Source: Nocardioides sp. S5
Lineage (GTDB): Bacteria > Actinomycetota > Actinomycetes > Propionibacteriales > Nocardioidaceae
Length of the DNA stretch: 64,000 bases
Direction of reading: 5' to 3'
Assembly (NCBI RefSeq): GCF_017310035.1
Contig: NZ_CP022296.1
Location: 3,038,001-3,102,000 of the forward strand
Below the pieces are notes generated by a model. That model was not told where the DNA came from, searched no databases, and worked only from the letters and a program-made list of their open reading frames with translations. A program made the position numbers and the translations under genes. This document shows positions 60,691 to 64,000 of this stretch, in pieces. Every line of letters starts with the position of its first letter. Position 1 is the first letter of the stretch.

Positions 60691-61621
60691 GCAGCACCTC
60701 GCGCGCCCGGCGTACGTCGTCGTGCATGGTCTCCACCAGCGCCTCGATGCCCTCGAACTTCACCATCCCGCGCAGCCGGTCGACGAAGGCCACCTCCACC
60801 TCGACACCGTAGAGCTCGAGGTCGTCGCGGTCGAGCACGTAGGACTCCACGCGCCGCTCGCGCTCGCCGTCGAAGGTGGGGTTGGTGCCGACCGAGATCG
60901 CCGCCGGGTAGCGCTCGCCGGTGTCGAGCCGCGTGAGCCAGCCGGCGTAGACGCCGTCGGCCGGTGCCGCGTCGACCGGCGGGACCGGCACGTTGGCGGT
61001 CGGGTAGCCGAGCTCGCGGCCGCGCTTGTCGCCCTCGACCACGGTGCCGCGCACGGTGAACGGACGCCCCAGGGCCTCCGAGGCACCGGCCACGTCGCCG
61101 GTGGCCAGGCACTGCCGGACGTAGGTCGAGCTCCACACCTGCGGACCCCCGTCGAGGGTGACGCCGATCGTCTCGAAGCCGCGCGTCGCGCCGGCCTCGA
61201 CGAGCGTCGCGACCTCTCCCGCGGCCTTGGCGCCGAAGCGGAAGTTGGCGCCCACGACGACGGCAGCGGCGTGGAGCGTGCCGACCAGGATCCGGTCGAT
61301 GAAGTCCTGCGGCGACCAGCACGCGACCTCCCGGTCGAAGGCGACCACCAGGATCGCGTCGACCCCGGCGTGCTCCAGCAGGCGCGCCCGGGTGCGGATG
61401 GAGGTCAAGGTCGGCGGTGCGTGCTCCGGGCGCAGCACAGCCATCGGGTGGGGATCGAAGGTGACCGCCACCACCGTGTCGACGCCGAGGCGCTCGGCGG
61501 TCTCACGGGCCTCGCGGAGCACGTGGGCGTGGCCCAGGTGCACGCCGTCGAAGTTGCCGATGCTGACCACCGTGCGGCCGAGGTCGGCCGGCACGTCGTC
61601 GACGTCTCGCCAGATCTGCAC
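60683..61621 (-). CDS. ribF: bifunctional riboflavin kinase / FAD synthetase
   Basis: A 312-residue enzyme that makes FMN from riboflavin and then FAD. The N-terminal nucleotidyltransferase domain has VSIGNFDGVHLGHAHVLREA (about 17-36) and VVVGANFRFGAKAAGEVATL; the C-terminal riboflavin kinase domain has GRELGYPTANVPVP and the ISVGTNPTFDGERERRVESYVLD motif. GTG start with TAGGCT six bases upstream, which would give an internal leaderless promoter within the truB-ribF region. rpsO normally follows ribF but is displaced here. Confidence 0.95.
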   Translation of the reverse strand: MQIWRDVDDVPADLGRTVVSIGNFDGVHLGHAHVLREARETAERLGVDTVVAVTFDPHPMAVLRPEHAPPTLTSIRTRARLLEHAGVDAILVVAFDREVACWSPQDFIDRILVGTLHAAAVVVGANFRFGAKAAGEVATLVEAGATRGFETIGVTLDGGPQVWSSTYVRQCLATGDVAGASEALGRPFTVRGTVVEGDKRGRELGYPTANVPVPPVDAAPADGVYAGWLTRLDTGERYPAAISVGTNPTFDGERERRVESYVLDRDDLELYGVEVEVAFVDRLRGMVKFEGIEALVETMHDDVRRAREVLRG

Positions 61622-61627
61622 GGCGGA

Positions 61628-61633
61628 AGCCTA
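61628..61633 (-). promoter_or_regulatory. TANNNT box, leaderless promoter of ribF
   Basis: TAGGCT on the minus strand ends six bases before the GTG at 61621. Confidence 0.5.
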
Positions 61634-61668
61634 CTGGCGCACGACGCGCGGTCCGGGCGGTCCCCCGC

Positions 61669-62544
61669 TCAGACGAAGACGGCCACGGCGCGGGCTCGTT
61701 CGCCGCGCTGCTCGTAGAGCGCGAGGAACTGTCCGTCCGGCGCGAACACCGCGTGGGGTGCGTCCGCGGGCAGGGTGAGGTCCAGGGCACGTCCGACCCG
61801 CACGTCGGCGGCCTGCTCCTCGTCGAGGTCGACAGCGGGGAAGCTCGCCCGGGCGGCCACCGCGATCGGCACGACGGTGAAGTCGTCGGACAGCTCGTCG
61901 AGGGTGCGTGCGACGTCGAGTCCGAAGGGGCCCACTGCCGTACGCCGCAGCGCCGTCAGGTGCCCACCCACCCCGAGCGCGGCGCCGACGTCCCGCGCGA
62001 TCGCGCGGATGTAGGTGCCCGAGGAGCACCGAACCGAGACGTCGACGTCGAGGAACTCGCCCACGACCCGCTGGTCGTGGACCTCGAGCGCGTGGATCGT
62101 CACCGGCCGCGCCTTCAGCTCCACCTGCTCGCCGTCACGTACGCGGGCGTAGGCCCGCTTGCCGTCGACCTTGATCGCGCTGACGGCAGTGGGGACCTGC
62201 TCGATGTCGCCCACGAGCTCCTCGAACTCGGTCTGGACGAGGCCCGGCTGCAACCACGAGGCGCCGATGTCACTCACCGCGACGACCTCGCCCTCCGCGT
62301 CGTCCGTCGTGGTCGAGGAGCCGAGCCGCACCGTGGCGTCGTACGACTTCTCGGTCAGCATCAGGTGGCCGAGCAGCCGGGTGGCGCGGTCGACGCCGAG
62401 CACCAGCACGCCGGTGGCCATCGGGTCGAGGGTGCCGGCGTGCCCCACCTTGCGGGTGCCTGCCAGCCGACGTACCCGCGCCACGACGTCGTGCGACGTC
62501 ATGCCCGGGGACTTGTCGACCACGACCAGTCCGGGGTCGACCAT
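61669..62544 (-). CDS. truB: tRNA pseudouridine-55 synthase
   Basis: A 291-residue enzyme that makes pseudouridine 55 in the T loop of tRNAs. The catalytic Asp lies in KVGHAGTLDPMATGVLVLGV (about 43), and IKVDGKRAYARVRDGE and VRCSSGTYIRAIARDVGAALGVGGHLTALRRTAVGPF are the TruB motifs. The ATG overlaps the rbfA stop by one base (TGATG), so translation is coupled. Neighbours ribF and rbfA are in the usual order. Confidence 0.96.
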   Translation of the reverse strand: MVDPGLVVVDKSPGMTSHDVVARVRRLAGTRKVGHAGTLDPMATGVLVLGVDRATRLLGHLMLTEKSYDATVRLGSSTTTDDAEGEVVAVSDIGASWLQPGLVQTEFEELVGDIEQVPTAVSAIKVDGKRAYARVRDGEQVELKARPVTIHALEVHDQRVVGEFLDVDVSVRCSSGTYIRAIARDVGAALGVGGHLTALRRTAVGPFGLDVARTLDELSDDFTVVPIAVAARASFPAVDLDEEQAADVRVGRALDLTLPADAPHAVFAPDGQFLALYEQRGERARAVAVFV

Positions 62545-63023
62545 CAGGCGCGGTCGTCCTCGTCGTCGAGGTCGTCCTCGTCGTCGTCGAGGTCGTCGTC
62601 CTCGTCGATCACGCGGGGCTTCTTGTAGGGGTCGGCCTCGCCGGCGTACGCCTCGACGCGGCGGGCCGCGACCTCCTCGTCCTGCTGCTTCGCGCGGGCC
62701 AGGACCTCCTCCAGCTCGCGGGCGCTCTCGGGGAGGGCGTCGGGGATGAAGGTGAGGGTCGGCACGATGCGCATGCCGAGCTGCTTGGCGACCTCGGAAC
62801 GGATGACGCCCTTGGCCGACTCGAGAGCGGCGGCGGTGCTGGCGCGCTCCTCCTCGGCACCGAGGACGGTGTAGAAGATCGAGGCCTGCTGCGAGTCGCC
62901 CGTGACGCGGACGTCGGTGACGGTGACGAAACCGAGGCGCGGGTCCTTGATCCGACGCTCGAGCATCTCGGCGACGATGACCTGGATCCGGTCGGCGATC
63001 TTGCGGACGCGGGGGTTGCTCAT
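62544..63023 (-). CDS. rbfA: ribosome-binding factor A
   Basis: A 159-residue 30S maturation and cold-shock factor with the N-terminal [39 protein letters not shown] in its usual place and [17 protein letters not shown] in the KH-like core. The last 20 residues are almost all Asp/Glu, encoded by a simple GTCGTC/CTCGTC-rich repeat on the plus strand, so this tail length may vary between strains. A family-B palindromic repeat separates it from infB. Confidence 0.95.
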   Translation of the reverse strand: MSNPRVRKIADRIQVIVAEMLERRIKDPRLGFVTVTDVRVTGDSQQASIFYTVLGAEEERASTAAALESAKGVIRSEVAKQLGMRIVPTLTFIPDALPESARELEEVLARAKQQDEEVAARRVEAYAGEADPYKKPRVIDEDDDLDDDEDDLDDEDDRA

Positions 63024-63051
63024 GGGCTCACTCTCTCAAACAGTGGTGACC

Positions 63052-63149
63052 GGGCACTTCCTCGCGCTGACACGCGCTGACCGGGCGGTTCCTCGCGGTG
63101 TAGCGCGAGGAACCGCCCGGTCGACTCTGTGCAGCGCGAGCAAGTGCCC
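63052..63149. repeat. dispersed palindromic repeat, family B, copy B2: nested hairpins
   Basis: Outer arms GGGCACTTCCTCGCGCTG (63052-63069) and CAGCGCGAGCAAGTGCCC (63132-63149) pair with one mismatch. Inside them ACCGGGCGGTTCCTCGCG (63080-63097) pairs perfectly with its reverse complement (63104-63121) around a six-base loop. It fills the gap between infB and rbfA and shares its first 34 bases with copy B1. Confidence 0.88.
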
Positions 63150-63158
63150 GCTCGACGA

Positions 63159-64000
63159 TCAGCTGCGCGGGATCTCGCGCATCTCGAAGGACTCGACGAT
63201 GTCGCCGATCTGGATGTTCTGGTAGTTCTTGAGCACCAGACCGCACTCGAAGCCCTCGCGGACCTCGGAGGCGTCGTCCTTCTCGCGGCGGAGCGAGGAC
63301 AGGTCGAGGTTGTCGGCCACCACCGCTCCGTCACGCAGCACGCGCACCTTGGCGTTGCGGCGGATGAGGCCGGAGGTGACCATGCAGCCTGCGATGTTGC
63401 CGGCCTTGGACGAACGGAAGATCTCGCGGATCTCCGCCTGGCCGAGGGTCGACTCCTCGTAGACGGGCTTGAGCATGCCCTTGAGCGCGGCCTCGATCTC
63501 CTCGATCGCCTGGTAGATGACCGAGTAGTAGCGGATCTCGACACCTTCCTTGTCGGCCATCTGGCTCGCCTTGCCCTGGGGGCGGACGTTGAAGCCGATG
63601 ATGATGGCGTCCGAGGCGGCAGCCAGGTCGACGTTGGTCTCGGTGATCGCACCGACACCGCGGTCGATGACCCGCAGCGAGACCTCCTCGCCCACGTCGA
63701 TCTGCGACAGGGCGTCCTCGAGGGCCTCGACCGAACCGGACACGTCGCCCTTGAGGATGAGGTTGAGCTCCTGGCTCTCGCCCTTCTCCATGGAGGCCAT
63801 GAAGTCCTCGAGGCTGCGACGCACGCGACGCTTGGCCTGCATGGCCGCACGCTCGCGCGCCTCTCGCTTCTCGGCGATCTGGCGGGCCATGCGGTCGTCC
63901 TCGACCACGATGAAGTTCTGGCCCGCACCGGGGACGGCGCTCAGGCCCAGCACCATCGCGGGACGCGACGGGTCTGCCTCGGTGATCTCGTTGCCGTGCT
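63159..64000 (-). CDS. infB: translation initiation factor IF-2, C-terminal part
   Basis: The last 280 or so residues of IF-2; the gene runs off the right edge, so its G domain is outside the window. Visible are domain II/III ([20 protein letters not shown] in part, [38 protein letters not shown]) and the C-terminal fMet-tRNA-binding domain IV ([76 protein letters not shown]). It precedes rbfA as usual; a large palindrome lies between them. Confidence 0.95.
   Translation of the reverse strand, partial: HGNEITEADPSRPAMVLGLSAVPGAGQNFIVVEDDRMARQIAEKREARERAAMQAKRRVRRSLEDFMASMEKGESQELNLILKGDVSGSVEALEDALSQIDVGEEVSLRVIDRGVGAITETNVDLAAASDAIIIGFNVRPQGKASQMADKEGVEIRYYSVIYQAIEEIEAALKGMLKPVYEESTLGQAEIREIFRSSKAGNIAGCMVTSGLIRRNAKVRVLRDGAVVADNLDLSSLRREKDDASEVREGFECGLVLKNYQNIQIGDIVESFEMREIPRS

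Overview
The window is a high-GC actinobacterial chromosome segment, most like Nocardioides or a close relative. Reasons: strong GC bias at third codon positions, many GTG starts, an aa3/bc1 respiratory cluster (ctaE-qcrCAB, ctaC-ctaD-ctaF), an actinobacterial Psp operon (pspA-pspAA-htpX-pspAB), adenosine kinase next to ctaC as in mycobacteria, and a TANNNT box 6-7 bases before many start codons, which suggests leaderless mRNAs. The genus is inferred from gene order and style. The sequence is almost entirely coding; I found no tRNA, rRNA or CRISPR.

Layout. 1-6.9 kb: an NlpC/P60 cell-wall hydrolase behind a c-di-AMP (ydaO-type) riboswitch, a membrane protein, a NYN-domain protein, a zinc-ribbon protein, a DnaQ-like exonuclease fused to UvrC-like domains, and a stand-alone Lrp/AsnC ligand-binding protein. 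6.9-11.4 kb: a mobile-element scar. It holds a membrane protein retailed by an IS481-family element, the 5' part of a sugar transferase cut off by an IS3-family element, and the 5' stub of an IS256-family transposase. 11.6-13.7 kb: a YgjV/GNAT-like fusion, trpD and a receiver-domain protein. 13.8-25.2 kb: the respiratory cluster. It is interrupted by an AbiEi/DUF559-like nuclease gene lying between two arrays of 31-bp-period repeats, and by an L,D-transpeptidase.

25.3-34.7 kb: cysteine desulfurase with TusA, adoK, erpA, glycerate kinase, small enzymes, a GlgC-like nucleotidyltransferase, nadA and a winged-helix protein. 34.7-38.4 kb: a five-gene membrane-stress operon ending in a GAF histidine kinase. 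38.6-42.5 kb: a DUF3043 protein, GNAT, azlC-azlD, dapB and a methyltransferase. 42.7-46.9 kb: an M16 peptidase, pnp and rpsO.

47-60.7 kb: a block containing an orphan molybdopterin oxidoreductase, a mannitol-type PTS (mtlA, mtlF) with an unusually long zinc dehydrogenase, enzyme I, and a divergent DeoR-fruK-fruA-HPr operon. Enzyme I and HPr probably serve both sugar transporters. This block separates ribF-truB-rbfA-infB (60.7-64 kb) from rpsO-pnp-M16-dapB (41-47 kb), genes that are normally adjacent, so it looks like an insertion into a conserved translation/RNA-metabolism operon.

The most unusual features are the 31-bp-period palindromic arrays around the nuclease-like gene, a second dispersed family of nested palindromes (42.6 kb, and between rbfA and infB at 63.1 kb), the 578-residue zinc dehydrogenase with two nucleotide-binding regions, and the IS481 hairpin that can bury the transposase ribosome binding site.
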